DNA of 64,000 nucleotides, taken from NCBI GenBank assembly GCA_030826265.1, contig JAPJOH010000007.1, positions 31,678 to 95,677 on the forward strand, in the 5' to 3' direction. Below are positions 8,948 through 17,932 of this stretch, in pieces. This DNA comes from Collinsella aerofaciens. GTDB lineage: Bacteria > Actinomycetota > Coriobacteriia > Coriobacteriales > Coriobacteriaceae. Numbering within the stretch: the first letter of the stretch is position 1; each line of letters starts with the position of its first letter. The notes below the pieces were generated by a model, which saw only the letters and a list, made by a program, of their open reading frames with translations, made no database searches and was not told the DNA's origin. The position numbers and the translations under genes are program-made.

Positions 8948-9670
8948 TTAATCCTCCTGATAGACGAGCGTGCCGACGGGCTCACCCGAAAGCGCGCGCT
9001 TGACGGTGTCCTCGCCATCGATGTTGAGGACCAAAATCGGCATACGGTTATCCTGGCACAGTGCCGTAGCCGTGGAATCCATAACCTGCAGACCGCGGAC
9101 GAGCACCTCGTGATAGGTAATCTTGTCAAAACGGACGGCATCGGCGCACTTGACGGGATCCTTATCGTAGATGCCGTCAACCTTGGTGGCTTTAATCAGA
9201 ATCTCGGCGCCGATCTCGCACGCACGAAGAGCCGCGGCGGTGTCGGTCGTAAAGTACGGATTGCCCGAACCGGCGGCAAAAATAACGACGTTGCCCTTGG
9301 AAAGGTGGTTGATGGCGCGACGGCGAATATAGGGCTCGCAGATCTCGTTCATCTGGATAGCGCTCATCACGCGGCAGGGAACATCGTTATGCTCGAAGGC
9401 ATCCTGCAGGGCGAGCGCGTTCATAACGGTTGCCAGCATGCCCATGTAGTCGGCCTGAGCACGCTCCATGCCACCGGCAGCGCCTGCCATGCCGCGGAAA
9501 ATATTGCCGCCGCCGACAACGACGCCGACCTCATGGCCAACGGCGAGCAGCTCCTTGACCTGCTTAGCAAGATGGTCGGTAACCTTGGGGTCGATGCCAT
9601 ATTGGCCGTCGCCCATCAGCGCTTCGCCGGAAAGCTTAAGAAGCACGCGTTTATATCGGATGTCGGACAA
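8948..9670 (-). CDS. pyrH: UMP kinase
   Basis: Hexameric bacterial UMP kinase of the amino acid kinase fold; phosphorylates UMP to UDP. Visible motifs are [11 protein letters not shown] at the N-terminus, [28 protein letters not shown], and [11 protein letters not shown]. Start is TTG at 9670: AAGGAGG (9677-9683 on the minus strand) sits exactly six bases upstream and no better start exists. First gene after the tsf terminator, so it probably opens its own transcript leading into frr, uppS, cdsA, dxr, rseP, ispG and proS. Confidence 0.98.
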   Translation of the reverse strand: MSDIRYKRVLLKLSGEALMGDGQYGIDPKVTDHLAKQVKELLAVGHEVGVVVGGGNIFRGMAGAAGGMERAQADYMGMLATVMNALALQDAFEHNDVPCRVMSAIQMNEICEPYIRRRAINHLSKGNVVIFAAGSGNPYFTTDTAAALRACEIGAEILIKATKVDGIYDKDPVKCADAVRFDKITYHEVLVRGLQVMDSTATALCQDNRMPILVLNIDGEDTVKRALSGEPVGTLVYQED

Positions 9671-9730
9671 AGCGATCCTCCTTTAGATTGAACTCTCAAC
9701 ATTCTATCAAAGGCTCTAAGAAGAGCCATG

Positions 9731-9765
9731 AAAAAGCAGGCTGTGAGTAAAACCCACAGCCTGCT
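9731..9765 (-). terminator. Intrinsic terminator of rpsB-tsf
   Basis: A perfect 11-bp stem, AGCAGGCTGTG (9735-9745) with CACAGCCTGCT (9755-9765), followed on the minus strand by TTTTT (9731-9735). It separates the rpsB-tsf transcript from pyrH. Confidence 0.93.
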
Positions 9766-9788
9766 CATTACCAGCTACAAGAGCTTAT

Positions 9789-10658
9789 TTACTCGCCACG
9801 GACCAGACGGTCAAAGGCAACGACGGTAATGGTGTCGCCGAGCTCCTTGGAGACCTGCTCAGCGTACTTCTTGATGGTGAGGGAGCTGTCCTTGATGAAC
9901 TCCTGCTCGGTGAGCACGGACTGCTTGTAGAACTTCTCCAGACGGCCGACAGCCATCTTCTCCTGGATAGCCTCGGGCTTACCGGACTCGGCAGCCTGAA
10001 CCATGTAGATCTGCTTCTCGTGCTCGACGGTCTCGGCCGGAACCTGATCGCGGGTAGCGCAGATCGGGGCGACGGCGGCAACCTGAAGGGCAACGTCGTG
10101 AGCGAAGGTCTTGAAGGATTCAGCCTGAGCGGTCTCAGCCTTCTCGAAGGCGAACTCGACGAGGACGCCGATCTTACCACCCATGTGGATGTAAGAAGCG
10201 AGCGCGCCGTTCTCAGCCTTGCGGGCAGCGAAGCGGGAGATCTTCATGTTCTCGCCCATGATGTGAATCATCTCGGTGAGCTCGGAGGAAACGGTCTCCT
10301 CGCCCATCGGCTTCTCGAGCAGAGCGTCGACGTCAGCAGGCTCGGTGGTAGCGACAACCTCAGCGACCTTGGAAGCAAAGCCGGTGAACTTGGCGTTAGA
10401 GCCAACGAAGTCGGTCTCGCAGGAGAGCTCGAGCAGAGCGCCGGTCTTGCCATCCTCGGAGACGAACGCGGCGACAGCGCCCTCGTTGGTCTCACGGCCA
10501 GCCTTCTTGGCAGCCTTGGCAAGGCCGTTCTTACGCAGAACGTCGACAGCGGCGTCCATGTCGCCGTCAGCCTCGACGAGAGCCTTCTTGCACTCCATCA
10601 TCGGGGAGTCGGTCATCTCGCGGAGCTGCTTGACCATAGCGGCGGTAATCTGGGCCAT
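9789..10658 (-). CDS. tsf: Translation elongation factor Ts
   Basis: EF-Ts is the guanine-nucleotide exchange factor for EF-Tu. The N-terminal UBA-like domain has VKQLREMTDSPMMECKKAL; the core has the signature LSCETDFVGSN. 289 residues. The ATG at 10658 (MAQITAAM) is chosen over an in-frame TTG five codons earlier because GAAAGGA lies just upstream of it. Follows rpsB by 45 bases, as in most bacteria, and is closed by a strong terminator. Confidence 0.98.
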   Translation of the reverse strand: MAQITAAMVKQLREMTDSPMMECKKALVEADGDMDAAVDVLRKNGLAKAAKKAGRETNEGAVAAFVSEDGKTGALLELSCETDFVGSNAKFTGFASKVAEVVATTEPADVDALLEKPMGEETVSSELTEMIHIMGENMKISRFAARKAENGALASYIHMGGKIGVLVEFAFEKAETAQAESFKTFAHDVALQVAAVAPICATRDQVPAETVEHEKQIYMVQAAESGKPEAIQEKMAVGRLEKFYKQSVLTEQEFIKDSSLTIKKYAEQVSKELGDTITVVAFDRLVRGE

Positions 10659-10703
10659 TGTGGTTCCTTTCAAAGAGATGAAAAAGAATTAACTAAGACT
10701 GAT

Positions 10704-11432
10704 TTACTCGGCCTTGGGCTCAGCGGCCATCTCGGCCTCGGAGACCTGCTCCTTGCCGGAGCCAGCGAGGCAGGCGTCAGCCATGAGCTCGCACATAAGG
10801 GTGACAGCGGAGATAGCGTCATCGTTGCAGGGGATGCCGTACTCGACCTCGTCGGGATCGGAGTTGGTGTCGATCAGAGCGACGACGGGGATGTTCAGGC
10901 GCTGAGCCTCCTTGATGGCGTTCTCCTCGCGCTTGGTGTCGATGACGAAGAGAGCCTGGGGCAGACCCTTCATGTCGCGGGCGCCACCGAGGTTGGTCTG
11001 GAGCTTGGTGAGCTCCTTGCCGAGAACAGCCTGCTCCTTCTTGGGCAGAACAGCCATGCGGCCGTCCTCGACCATGGCCTCGAGCTCCTCCATGCGGTTG
11101 ATGCGGGAGCGGATGGTGACGAAGTTGGTCAGCATACCGCCGAGCCAACGCTGGTTGATGTAAGGCATGTTGGCGCGCTCAGCAGCGTTCTTGACGGCCT
11201 CCTGAGCCTGCTTCTTGGTGCCGACGAACAGCACGTTGCCACCCTTGGCGACGTTCTTGACGAAGGTGTAGGCCTGGTCGGCGTCGAGGATGGTCTGCTT
11301 GAGGTCGAGGATGTAGATGCCGTTGCGCTCACCGAAGATGAACGGCTTCATCTTGGGGTTCCAGCGACGGGTCTGGTGACCGAAGTGGCAGCCGGCCTCG
11401 AGCAGGGTGCGGATATTAATCTTGGTAGCCAT
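10704..11432 (-). CDS. rpsB: 30S ribosomal protein S2
   Basis: S2 of the small subunit. Begins with [19 protein letters not shown], followed by [14 protein letters not shown] and, later, WLGGMLTNF and [12 protein letters not shown], all family hallmarks. 242 residues with a short acidic/Ala tail. ATG at 11432, with AGGAGGT upstream. Preceded by a roughly 135-nt structured leader and a recognisable promoter. Confidence 0.98.
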   Translation of the reverse strand: MATKINIRTLLEAGCHFGHQTRRWNPKMKPFIFGERNGIYILDLKQTILDADQAYTFVKNVAKGGNVLFVGTKKQAQEAVKNAAERANMPYINQRWLGGMLTNFVTIRSRINRMEELEAMVEDGRMAVLPKKEQAVLGKELTKLQTNLGGARDMKGLPQALFVIDTKREENAIKEAQRLNIPVVALIDTNSDPDEVEYGIPCNDDAISAVTLMCELMADACLAGSGKEQVSEAEMAAEPKAE

Positions 11433-11567
11433 GTTAAACCTCCTGTGGTTTGCCTCCGCGCGGGGTCATCCTCCAAAACCAACCCGGACATGTGCTACCA
11501 AAGCCCGGGCACCACGGTATGAAGTAGCCGCGCGTGCGTGATAAAAACATGTTGCCGTGAAGCAACC
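11433..11567 (-). promoter_or_regulatory. Structured 5' leader of rpsB-tsf
   Basis: About 135 nt between the predicted transcription start and the rpsB ATG. It opens with a GTTGC...GCAAC hairpin (11551-11566) and holds a CCCGG/CCGGG pairing with its second arm in a GCCCGGGC palindrome (11493-11520), next to the SD AGGAGGT. S2 autoregulates its operon through such leaders in other bacteria; whether this one does is inference. Confidence 0.4.
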
Positions 11568-11573
11568 CGATGA

Positions 11574-11602
11574 ATGATAGCAGGAATGCCTCTTCCTGCC
11601 AA
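11574..11602 (-). promoter_or_regulatory. Sigma-A type promoter for rpsB-tsf
   Basis: On the minus strand TTGGCA (11597-11602), a 17-bp spacer, then TATCAT (11574-11579). Good match to the housekeeping consensus, placed just outside the xerC stop. Confidence 0.7.
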
Positions 11603-11651
11603 CCCGCAATCAAAACCACACACCTGAGTGCAGCGCGGGACGTCCCAGCCA

Positions 11652-12572
11652 CTATTCGCCGCGGGGATGGGCTTGAGCCACAGCCCGCTTAAGCCGATCG
11701 GGTGTGAGATGCGTGTAGATCTGCGTCGTGGACAGGCTCGCATGACCTAGCAGCTCTTGAACCGAGCGCAGGTCCGCACCGCCCTCGAGCAAGTCGGTCG
11801 CAAAGGTATGGCGCATCGCATGCGGGGCGATGTCAGCCGGAATGCCGGCGAGCGTCGCCAGCGTATGGAACCGCCGCCGGAGCAACGCGGCGCTCATGCG
11901 ATTGCCGCGCGCCGATATAAGCAGCGGATGCGGCCCGGTAGCGAGGTCGCGGCGCTTTGTCCGAGCGAGCAACTCCGGCCTCCCCTCTTCAATATAGAGA
12001 CGCGTCACATCGAGCGCACGACGATACAGAGGAACGATGCGCTCCTTGCTTCCCTTGCCCCACAGGCGCAGCGTGCGCTCGGACCATGAGATGGATTCCA
12101 CATTGAGCGCCGCAAGCTCTGAGATGCGGGCACCCGAGGCATAGAGCAACTCGAGCATCGCCGCATCGCGCAGTCCCGCGGGTGTTGAGGTATCAGGCGT
12201 CTTGAGCAGCGCCTCGACCTGCTGGGTCGTAAGGACGCCCGGCAGGTCACGCGGCAGCTTGGGCGACGCGATCGCCGAGACCGCATCGCCCTCGACAATC
12301 CCCTCGGCAGCCATCCAGCGATAGAGAGATCGAATAGCCGACAGGTGCGCCGCAAGCGTTCGGGGAGCCACCTGCTCACGCGAAAGCTCGGCAAGATAGC
12401 GACGAATGGTGCGCACGTCGGCAGCGAAAGCATCGATATCCTCGCGCTCGCACCAGGCAGCGAAGCGCTCCAGCCTCGAGCCATAGGCCGTCACCGTGTT
12501 GGGAGAAAGTCCCTCGACGCGTGCGATATAGGCGATAAACGAGTCGACGGTGTCGTACAGGTCAAAGGCTAT
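11652..12572 (-). CDS. xerC: XerC/XerD-family tyrosine recombinase, apparently starting at ATA
   Basis: Tyrosine recombinase, probably the dif-site chromosome dimer resolvase. In the 306-residue product the catalytic residues are all present: Arg149 (GARISE), Lys173 (GKGSKER), His251 and Arg254 (HAMRH), His277 (LLGHAS) and Tyr286 (QIYTH). The first conventional start is GTG at 12494, but that cuts off 26 residues (DSFIAYIARVEGLSPNT and preceding) that clearly belong to the N-terminal core-binding domain. Upstream the frame is open with no ATG, GTG or TTG; an ATA at 12572 overlaps the trmFO stop as ATAG, with GGAGG nine bases before it. A CTG at 12560 is another option. XerC, XerD and phage-type integrases are not separable here, but chromosomal context favours Xer. 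Confidence 0.88.
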   Translation of the reverse strand: MAFDLYDTVDSFIAYIARVEGLSPNTVTAYGSRLERFAAWCEREDIDAFAADVRTIRRYLAELSREQVAPRTLAAHLSAIRSLYRWMAAEGIVEGDAVSAIASPKLPRDLPGVLTTQQVEALLKTPDTSTPAGLRDAAMLELLYASGARISELAALNVESISWSERTLRLWGKGSKERIVPLYRRALDVTRLYIEEGRPELLARTKRRDLATGPHPLLISARGNRMSAALLRRRFHTLATLAGIPADIAPHAMRHTFATDLLEGGADLRSVQELLGHASLSTTQIYTHLTPDRLKRAVAQAHPRGE

Positions 12573-13906
12573 GACCGGTCGCCTCCAAACAAGTCGGAAC
12601 GCGTGGCCAAGTAGGCATCGAGGGCCTCGAGCGCACGGTCCGCATAGGCCTGGTAGCGGTCGCGCTTGCTGCGGCGCTTACCATCCTCGAGTGGCGGCAC
12701 CAGGCCAAAGTTGACATGCATGGGCTGATAGCCCACGGTGGCAGGATCGGTCGCATAGCCCACGAGCGCACCCAGGGCGCCCACACGCGGCAACTCGACG
12801 CCCGCGGCACCGATAGCCTCGGCATAGGTGTTGAGCGCCGCGAGCAGACCTGTCGCCACGGCTTCCATGTACCCCTCGGTGCCGGTGATCTGACCGGCCA
12901 GGCGCACACCGGTACCGGGCACGGCAAAGGTGCCATCGAGCACATGCGGGGCGTCGACAAAGGTATTGCGGTGCATGACACCGTAGCGGAAGAACTCAGC
13001 GTTCTCCAGGCCCGGCACCATATGGAAGACGCGCTTCTGCTCGCCAAAGGTCAAGTTGGTCTGGAAGCCCACCAGGTTATAGGCGGTCTTCTCCTTGTTC
13101 TCGGCACGCAGCTGAATCGCCGCCCAGGGGCGACGTCCGGTACGCGGGTCGGTGAGGCCGACGGGCTTCATGGCGCCAAAGCGAATGGCGTCCTTGCCGG
13201 TGCGCGCAACTTCCTCGGCAGGCTGGCAAGCCTGGAACAGATCGCCGCCCTCAAAGTCTTTGAGCACCACGCGGTCGGCCGTGGTAAGCGCCTCGATAAA
13301 GGCCTCGTACTCCTCCTTATTGAGCGGAGCGTTGAGATAGTCGCCGCCCCCCTGCTCCTCGTAGCGCGACTGCGAGAACAGCACGTCCATATCGAGCGTG
13401 GAGGCATCGACGATCGGCGCCGCCGCATCAAAGAATGCCAGGGCATCGCCACCGACGAGCTTCATAACCTCTTCGCTCAGCGCCGGTGAACACAGCGGGC
13501 CCGCGGCAATGACCACGTGACCCTCGGGAATCTGCGTGACCTCGCCGTGCACGACCTCGATATTGGGACGAGCGGCAACCTCGGCCTCGACAAGCTCGGA
13601 AAACTTGACGCGGTCGACCGCCAGGGCACCGCCGGCGGGAACAGCCGCGCGATGGGCGCAATCGAGCAGGACTGAACCCATGCGCTCAAGCTCAGCTTTC
13701 AGCAAACCAGCCGCGGAATCCGGACGGGTCGACTTAAACGAATTGGAGCAGACGAGCTCTGCCAGATGATCGGTATGGTGGGCCGGGGAGCTCACCTGGG
13801 GGCGCATCTCGCACAGCTTTACGGCAAACCCGCGGTCTGCAAGCTGGATCGCGCACTCCGAACCCGCCAGACCGCCACCGATAACCGTCACCTGATCGAA
13901 CTGCAT
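12569..13906 (-). CDS. trmFO: Methylenetetrahydrofolate--tRNA (uracil-5-)-methyltransferase
   Basis: Folate- and FAD-dependent enzyme forming m5U54 in the tRNA T-loop, used by many Gram-positives instead of TrmA. The N-terminal FAD motif is VTVIGGGLAGSE; further family motifs are ELVCSNSFKS, the KSTRPD segment, and GRRPWAAIQLRAEN with AYNLVGFQTNL. 445 residues. ATG at 13906 is preferred to a TTG two codons upstream because AAAGG lies nine bases before it. Sits between dprA and xerC; the trmFO-xerC neighbourhood is common in Gram-positive genomes. Confidence 0.96.
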   Translation of the reverse strand: MQFDQVTVIGGGLAGSECAIQLADRGFAVKLCEMRPQVSSPAHHTDHLAELVCSNSFKSTRPDSAAGLLKAELERMGSVLLDCAHRAAVPAGGALAVDRVKFSELVEAEVAARPNIEVVHGEVTQIPEGHVVIAAGPLCSPALSEEVMKLVGGDALAFFDAAAPIVDASTLDMDVLFSQSRYEEQGGGDYLNAPLNKEEYEAFIEALTTADRVVLKDFEGGDLFQACQPAEEVARTGKDAIRFGAMKPVGLTDPRTGRRPWAAIQLRAENKEKTAYNLVGFQTNLTFGEQKRVFHMVPGLENAEFFRYGVMHRNTFVDAPHVLDGTFAVPGTGVRLAGQITGTEGYMEAVATGLLAALNTYAEAIGAAGVELPRVGALGALVGYATDPATVGYQPMHVNFGLVPPLEDGKRRSKRDRYQAYADRALEALDAYLATRSDLFGGDRS

Positions 13907-13920
13907 CTGCAAACACCTTT

Positions 13921-14853
13921 CTAATTGACACGTTTTCCATTGTGACCGAAGGGTGTCTGGGCGTGAAGGGCAAACTTGGAGGGCGCATACCTTCCATCCA
14001 TCATGCGCTCGATAAGGCCCTCGAGTTCAAGCGAACCCAAGAGTTTGAGTACGCCGACAGCATCGAGCGAGACGAGCGCCGCAATGTCGTCGACCTTGAG
14101 TGGAGAGGCGATGAGCGCATGCATCACGGTCTGCTGCGTTGGATCCAGGTCGGCAATGCCGGGAGCATCGGGGCGCGAGTAGCGCAGGGTGCCGTAGATG
14201 CGTGAGATAGCCATCTCGATAGATTCCTCGTCGATGATGCAGCAGGCACCGTTCGCAATGAGGTAATTCGTGCCACGCGACTCGGGCGATAGGATCGACC
14301 CCGGCACGGCAAGAAGTTCGCGCCCCAAATCCATAGCAGCCTCGGCTGTGGAAAACGTCCCAGAAGGCATACCCGCCTCGGATACAAAGAGGGCTTGCGA
14401 CAGGGCCGCGATTACGCGATTGCGGCGCGGAAAGGCGAACTTGCGCGGACCCATGCCCCACGGAGAGATCGACACGACCGCGCCACCCGTATCAAGCGTG
14501 CGCGTAATCAGCCCCGCGCTCGAACGCGGGTAGACCACGTCGGCGCCCGTCCCCAGCACCACAACGTGTTTGCCGCCGGCGTTGACCGCAGCCCAACCCG
14601 AGGCCTGGTCACAACCGACCGCACCGCCCGAAACTACCGTCACTCCCGCCTCAACCGCCACCTTCGCCGCAAGCTCTGCCACGGCAAGACCATACGGCGA
14701 GGCCTTTCGCGCACCGATGATGGAGAGCGCGGGCGTCGAAAGCGCCTCGGGGTTGCCGCGCACATAGAGCGTCTGAGGTACATCAGAAAGCTCCAAAACG
14801 GTCTCGGGATACAACGCGTCACCTGGATGCAGCTCGAAGGTCCCCTCGGCCAT
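13921..14853 (-). CDS. dprA: DNA-processing protein DprA
   Basis: DprA binds incoming single-stranded DNA and loads RecA during transformation. The Rossmann-like core shows SIIGARKASPYG, SGGAVGCDQASGWAA, VLGTGADVVYP, FAFPRRNRVIAALSQA and GRELLAVPGS. The C-terminal 70 residues look like the DpLA winged helix. About 310 residues, lacking the N-terminal SAM domain of many homologues. Two tandem ATGs overlap the comM stop; the second (14853) has GGGAGG at seven bases and is chosen. Its partner comM is directly upstream, suggesting a retained DNA uptake/recombination function. Confidence 0.95.
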   Translation of the reverse strand: MAEGTFELHPGDALYPETVLELSDVPQTLYVRGNPEALSTPALSIIGARKASPYGLAVAELAAKVAVEAGVTVVSGGAVGCDQASGWAAVNAGGKHVVVLGTGADVVYPRSSAGLITRTLDTGGAVVSISPWGMGPRKFAFPRRNRVIAALSQALFVSEAGMPSGTFSTAEAAMDLGRELLAVPGSILSPESRGTNYLIANGACCIIDEESIEMAISRIYGTLRYSRPDAPGIADLDPTQQTVMHALIASPLKVDDIAALVSLDAVGVLKLLGSLELEGLIERMMDGRYAPSKFALHAQTPFGHNGKRVN

Positions 14854-16376
14854 CATTGGTCCCTCCTTCCCTGGTACATCGCCGCCTCGAGCACGTGGTC
14901 CTGCGTCACTTGCTCGCTCTCGGCGACATCTGCGATCGTGCGCGCAATGCGGACCAGACGCACGATGCCACGCCCTGTGAGATGCGTGCGTTTGGATAGG
15001 CCGAGTACGCATTTCTCGGCAGCATCATCAAGCTCAAAGGTCGAAACGACGCCGTCAATGGACCGCGTCTCGTCATCCTCGGCCTCGGCATCCGCATCGT
15101 CCATACGGGATTCGCGCCAAGCGCGAAAAGCGCGACCGCGCACAACGTAGTCACGTAACTCGGCCGACGACATACCCTCCGCACCCTCGATAATCACCTG
15201 AGGGTCGGGACGGGTCACATCGATCATCATGTCGATACGGTCGGCCAAAGGACCGCGCAGTTTAGACCGATAGCGCTCGACCATCGCCGCCGAGCAGCGA
15301 CACGGTACCTCGCGATCGCCCAAAAAGCCGCAGGGGCAGGGATTGCTCGCAGCCAGCAGCTGAAAGCGCGACGGGAAGGTAAAAGCCCCGTCGACGCGTA
15401 CGATCCTCACGTAGCCGCGCTCGATAGGCTGACGCAGCGTCTGCAGTACGCCCGTGGGAAACTCGGCAAGCTCGTCCAAAAAGAGCACGCCGCCATGAGC
15501 AAGGCTAATTTCGCCCGGATGCACTGGACGCCCGCCGCCGATGAGGCCCGCGGTCGAAATGCTGTGATGCGGGCTGCGGAAGGGGCGATGCCCCGCAAGC
15601 AGTCCATCGATGTTCTCACCCAAGACCGAATGGATGCACAGCGCCTCCTGCTGGTCCTCGACGGAAAGCTCGGGCAGGATGCCGGTCATACGGCGTGCGA
15701 GCATCGTCTTGCCCGAACCGGGCGAGCCGATCATGAGCAGGCCGAGCTCGCCGGCTGCCGCAAGCGCCATGCCGCGTTTAGCGACTTCCTGCCCCAGTAC
15801 GTCGGCATAGTCGAGATCTGGCTCAAAGGTTGCCTCGACGCCCTCGGAATCCAGATAATGGCGCGCGGCATCGCCCATACCATGAGCAAGCTGAGACAGA
15901 TGATCGATAAAGCCGCAATCCACGCCCGCGAGTGGCACATGCTGGTCTGACCTGCCGGCGATAAAAGACAGCCCCATGTCGCGAGCCAGCAGCTGAAACG
16001 CCACCTCGCCCTTGACGGGAAGCACCGTACCGTCCAGACCAAGCTCACCTGCGATAAGGCAGCGATCGAGGCTGTCACGGGGAATCTGCCCATCGGCCGC
16101 CAGAACCGCGATGGCGATGGGCAGATCAAAGCCGCTACCGGTCTTGCGAATATCGCCGGGCGCCAGATTGACCGTAATGCCCGAGCGCGGGATCTCGAAC
16201 CCGGCGGAGCGCATCGCACAGCGAATACGACCACGTGACTCCATCACCTCCATACTCGGGATGCCGAGCATCTGGATGCCCGGGATGCCACCGGCAAGCG
16301 AGACCTCGACCGTGACGTGAATCGCCTCGACTCCGCGGATGCAGGCCGCGTGAACGGCAAACGTCTCGAACGCCAT
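14853..16376 (-). CDS. comM: ComM/YifB-family Mg-chelatase-like AAA+ ATPase
   Basis: ComM is a hexameric helicase that promotes branch migration during natural transformation. 507 residues: an N-terminal Lon-protease-like domain (MAFETFAVHAACIRGVEAI onward), then the AAA+ core with Walker A GSPGSGKTML and Walker B GGVLFLDELAEF, then the C-terminal Mg-chelatase domain. Cys residues at NPCPCGF and PCRCS resemble the zinc site of the family. The ATG overlaps the yraN stop by one base (TGATG). Upstream in-frame codons overlap yraN and carry no recognisable domain. Confidence 0.96.
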   Translation of the reverse strand: MAFETFAVHAACIRGVEAIHVTVEVSLAGGIPGIQMLGIPSMEVMESRGRIRCAMRSAGFEIPRSGITVNLAPGDIRKTGSGFDLPIAIAVLAADGQIPRDSLDRCLIAGELGLDGTVLPVKGEVAFQLLARDMGLSFIAGRSDQHVPLAGVDCGFIDHLSQLAHGMGDAARHYLDSEGVEATFEPDLDYADVLGQEVAKRGMALAAAGELGLLMIGSPGSGKTMLARRMTGILPELSVEDQQEALCIHSVLGENIDGLLAGHRPFRSPHHSISTAGLIGGGRPVHPGEISLAHGGVLFLDELAEFPTGVLQTLRQPIERGYVRIVRVDGAFTFPSRFQLLAASNPCPCGFLGDREVPCRCSAAMVERYRSKLRGPLADRIDMMIDVTRPDPQVIIEGAEGMSSAELRDYVVRGRAFRAWRESRMDDADAEAEDDETRSIDGVVSTFELDDAAEKCVLGLSKRTHLTGRGIVRLVRIARTIADVAESEQVTQDHVLEAAMYQGRRDQ

Positions 16377-16861
16377 CACGACACCTGCCAATCGAACGCG
16401 TTGTACTGGTGCTCGATCTCGGCGATATGCCCGCCGCGAATGGTGACGCCCACGGCATCGAAGCGAATCGCCTTGAGCGGATAATGCTCCATGAGATAGC
16501 AGCTTGCGATGCGGCGGTAGCGGCGTTGCTTTTGGGCGTCCACGGCCTCCTCGGGAAAGACCCGCGTGGTGCAATCCAGGGCGACGCGTCTCGTCTTGAC
16601 CTCGGCCATCACCACGACATCGTCGAGCTCATCGAGCAGCACCAGATCGGCCTCGCCCTCGGTGCAACGATAACCCTGCTCCAGCAAGGTGTAGCCGCGC
16701 TCGTTAAAGTAGTCAATGGTGATCAGCTCGCCCAGCATGCCCAGCTCGCGGGGACTGAGTCCCTTGATAAACTCGGGCGTCATCGCCCCGCAGTCGAGCT
16801 CGCCGTTTTCCCAACGCTCCTTGAGCTGCTGCGTCTTGCTCGTTTTGCTTGCGGCACTCAT
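16376..16861 (-). CDS. yraN: YraN-family (UPF0102) nuclease-fold protein
   Basis: Small protein with an endonuclease-like fold; function not established. The family core is clear: LGMLGELITIDYFNERGYTL, then RCTEGEADLVLLD and VVVMAEVKTRR, preserving the E...D...EVK pattern of PD-(D/E)XK nucleases. 161 residues with about 45 extra at the N-terminus. ATG at 16861 is supported by AAGGAG five bases upstream. The rnhB-yraN-comM-dprA-xer order is widely conserved. Confidence 0.9.
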   Translation of the reverse strand: MSAASKTSKTQQLKERWENGELDCGAMTPEFIKGLSPRELGMLGELITIDYFNERGYTLLEQGYRCTEGEADLVLLDELDDVVVMAEVKTRRVALDCTTRVFPEEAVDAQKQRRYRRIASCYLMEHYPLKAIRFDAVGVTIRGGHIAEIEHQYNAFDWQVS

Positions 16862-16959
16862 GGGGTCTCCTTTCCCGCACGCTGCAGTGCCCCGATGATG
16901 AGGGCACCTTTCATGCGGGTAAGTACCGGAAGCAAACCAAAAGCTGACCAAATGCCGAC

Positions 16960-17001
16960 AAAAAACGGACCGTACGCAGCAATGGTGTTGCATACGGCCC
17001 G
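16960..17001 (-). terminator. Intrinsic terminator after rnhB
   Basis: CGGACCGTACGCA (16966-16978) pairs with TGCATACGGCCCG (16989-17001) through two wobbles, followed on the minus strand by TTTTTT (16960-16965). It separates rplS-rnhB from the yraN operon. Confidence 0.85.
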
Positions 17002-17050
17002 CTACCAGCAGGTTTATAAAACCCCAGAGGTCCCTGTCTCCACAATTGAC

Positions 17051-17839
17051 CTAGAAAAGGCGCTCAGTCTGCAGAAAGTTTCCGCAAAAGCTCACGCGGT
17101 GCAGCGGACAAAGTCCATGTTTGCGAATGGCCTCGATATGCTCGGGGCTCGCATAGCCTTTCGATTCGGCCAGATGGTACTCGGGGTACTCGGCGTCGTA
17201 CTCGACCATCATCTCGTCACGCGTGACCTTTGCCATGATGGATGCCGCGGCGATACAGGCGATCTTGGCATCGCCCTTCACCACGTCGCGCTCATTGGGA
17301 ACGGCGCCCAAGGGGTTGCCGTCCATGAGGACGCAATCGGGCTCGAGCCCCGTATCGGCCACCGCACCCGCGACGGCAGCGCGGATGGCGCGGGTCATGC
17401 CCATATCATCGATATCCTTAGGCGCGATATGGCAAAAACCGATCGCCGTCGCCACCTCGGCAATCTTCACTGAGAGCAACTCGCGGCGCGCCGGCGTGAG
17501 CTTTTTGGAATCGTTGATGCCCCAGACGCGCGGCTCCATAGGAAGGCACACGGCACACACGGTTAAGGGACCCGCTACCGAGCCGCGGCCCACCTCGTCG
17601 ACACCAACGACCACCCCATCGCCGCCAAGCTCATGCATAAGCTCGTACATGTCATTGACGCGCTCGCGCTCGGCAAGTTCCTTAGCATGGCGTTTGAGGG
17701 CGCGTTCACAAGCCTTGATCACCTGCTGGCGCGGGTCCTCGCGATAATGCTCCACGAGGGCGGGAATCTCCTCAAACGTGGCGCTCGCCAGCTCGCCGGC
17801 AACCTGAGACGCCGAAACCGAGCTCGTCATGTTGGCCAT
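17051..17839 (-). CDS. rnhB: Ribonuclease HII
   Basis: RNase HII nicks RNA-DNA hybrids and misincorporated ribonucleotides. Catalytic motifs: VGVDEVGRGSVAGP (Asp-Glu pair), the DSKKLTPARRE segment, KGDAKIACIAAASIMAKVTRD with an acidic residue, and HGLCPLHRVSF. 262 residues, with a 75-residue N-terminal domain like that of the Bacillus enzyme. ATG at 17839 has AAGGAGG seven bases upstream; an earlier ATG at 17857 sits before the SD and is rejected. Follows rplS, as in many Gram-positives. Confidence 0.96.
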   Translation of the reverse strand: MANMTSSVSASQVAGELASATFEEIPALVEHYREDPRQQVIKACERALKRHAKELAERERVNDMYELMHELGGDGVVVGVDEVGRGSVAGPLTVCAVCLPMEPRVWGINDSKKLTPARRELLSVKIAEVATAIGFCHIAPKDIDDMGMTRAIRAAVAGAVADTGLEPDCVLMDGNPLGAVPNERDVVKGDAKIACIAAASIMAKVTRDEMMVEYDAEYPEYHLAESKGYASPEHIEAIRKHGLCPLHRVSFCGNFLQTERLF

Positions 17840-17867
17840 ACCAGGCCCTCCTTGCATGCAAATCAGA

Positions 17868-17898
17868 TAAAAAGAAGGGCCACCCGAAGGTGACCCTT
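17868..17898 (-). terminator. Intrinsic terminator/attenuator between rplS and rnhB, with a UUCG tetraloop
   Basis: On the minus strand AAGGGTCACC-TTCG-GGTGGCCCTT followed by CTTTTTAT. The extra-stable cUUCGg loop and U-run make it a strong terminator; rnhB would then be expressed by readthrough or from another start. Confidence 0.88.
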
Positions 17899-17932
17899 GT
17901 GTCCAAATGAGTGGACAGACGCTGCGATCTTC

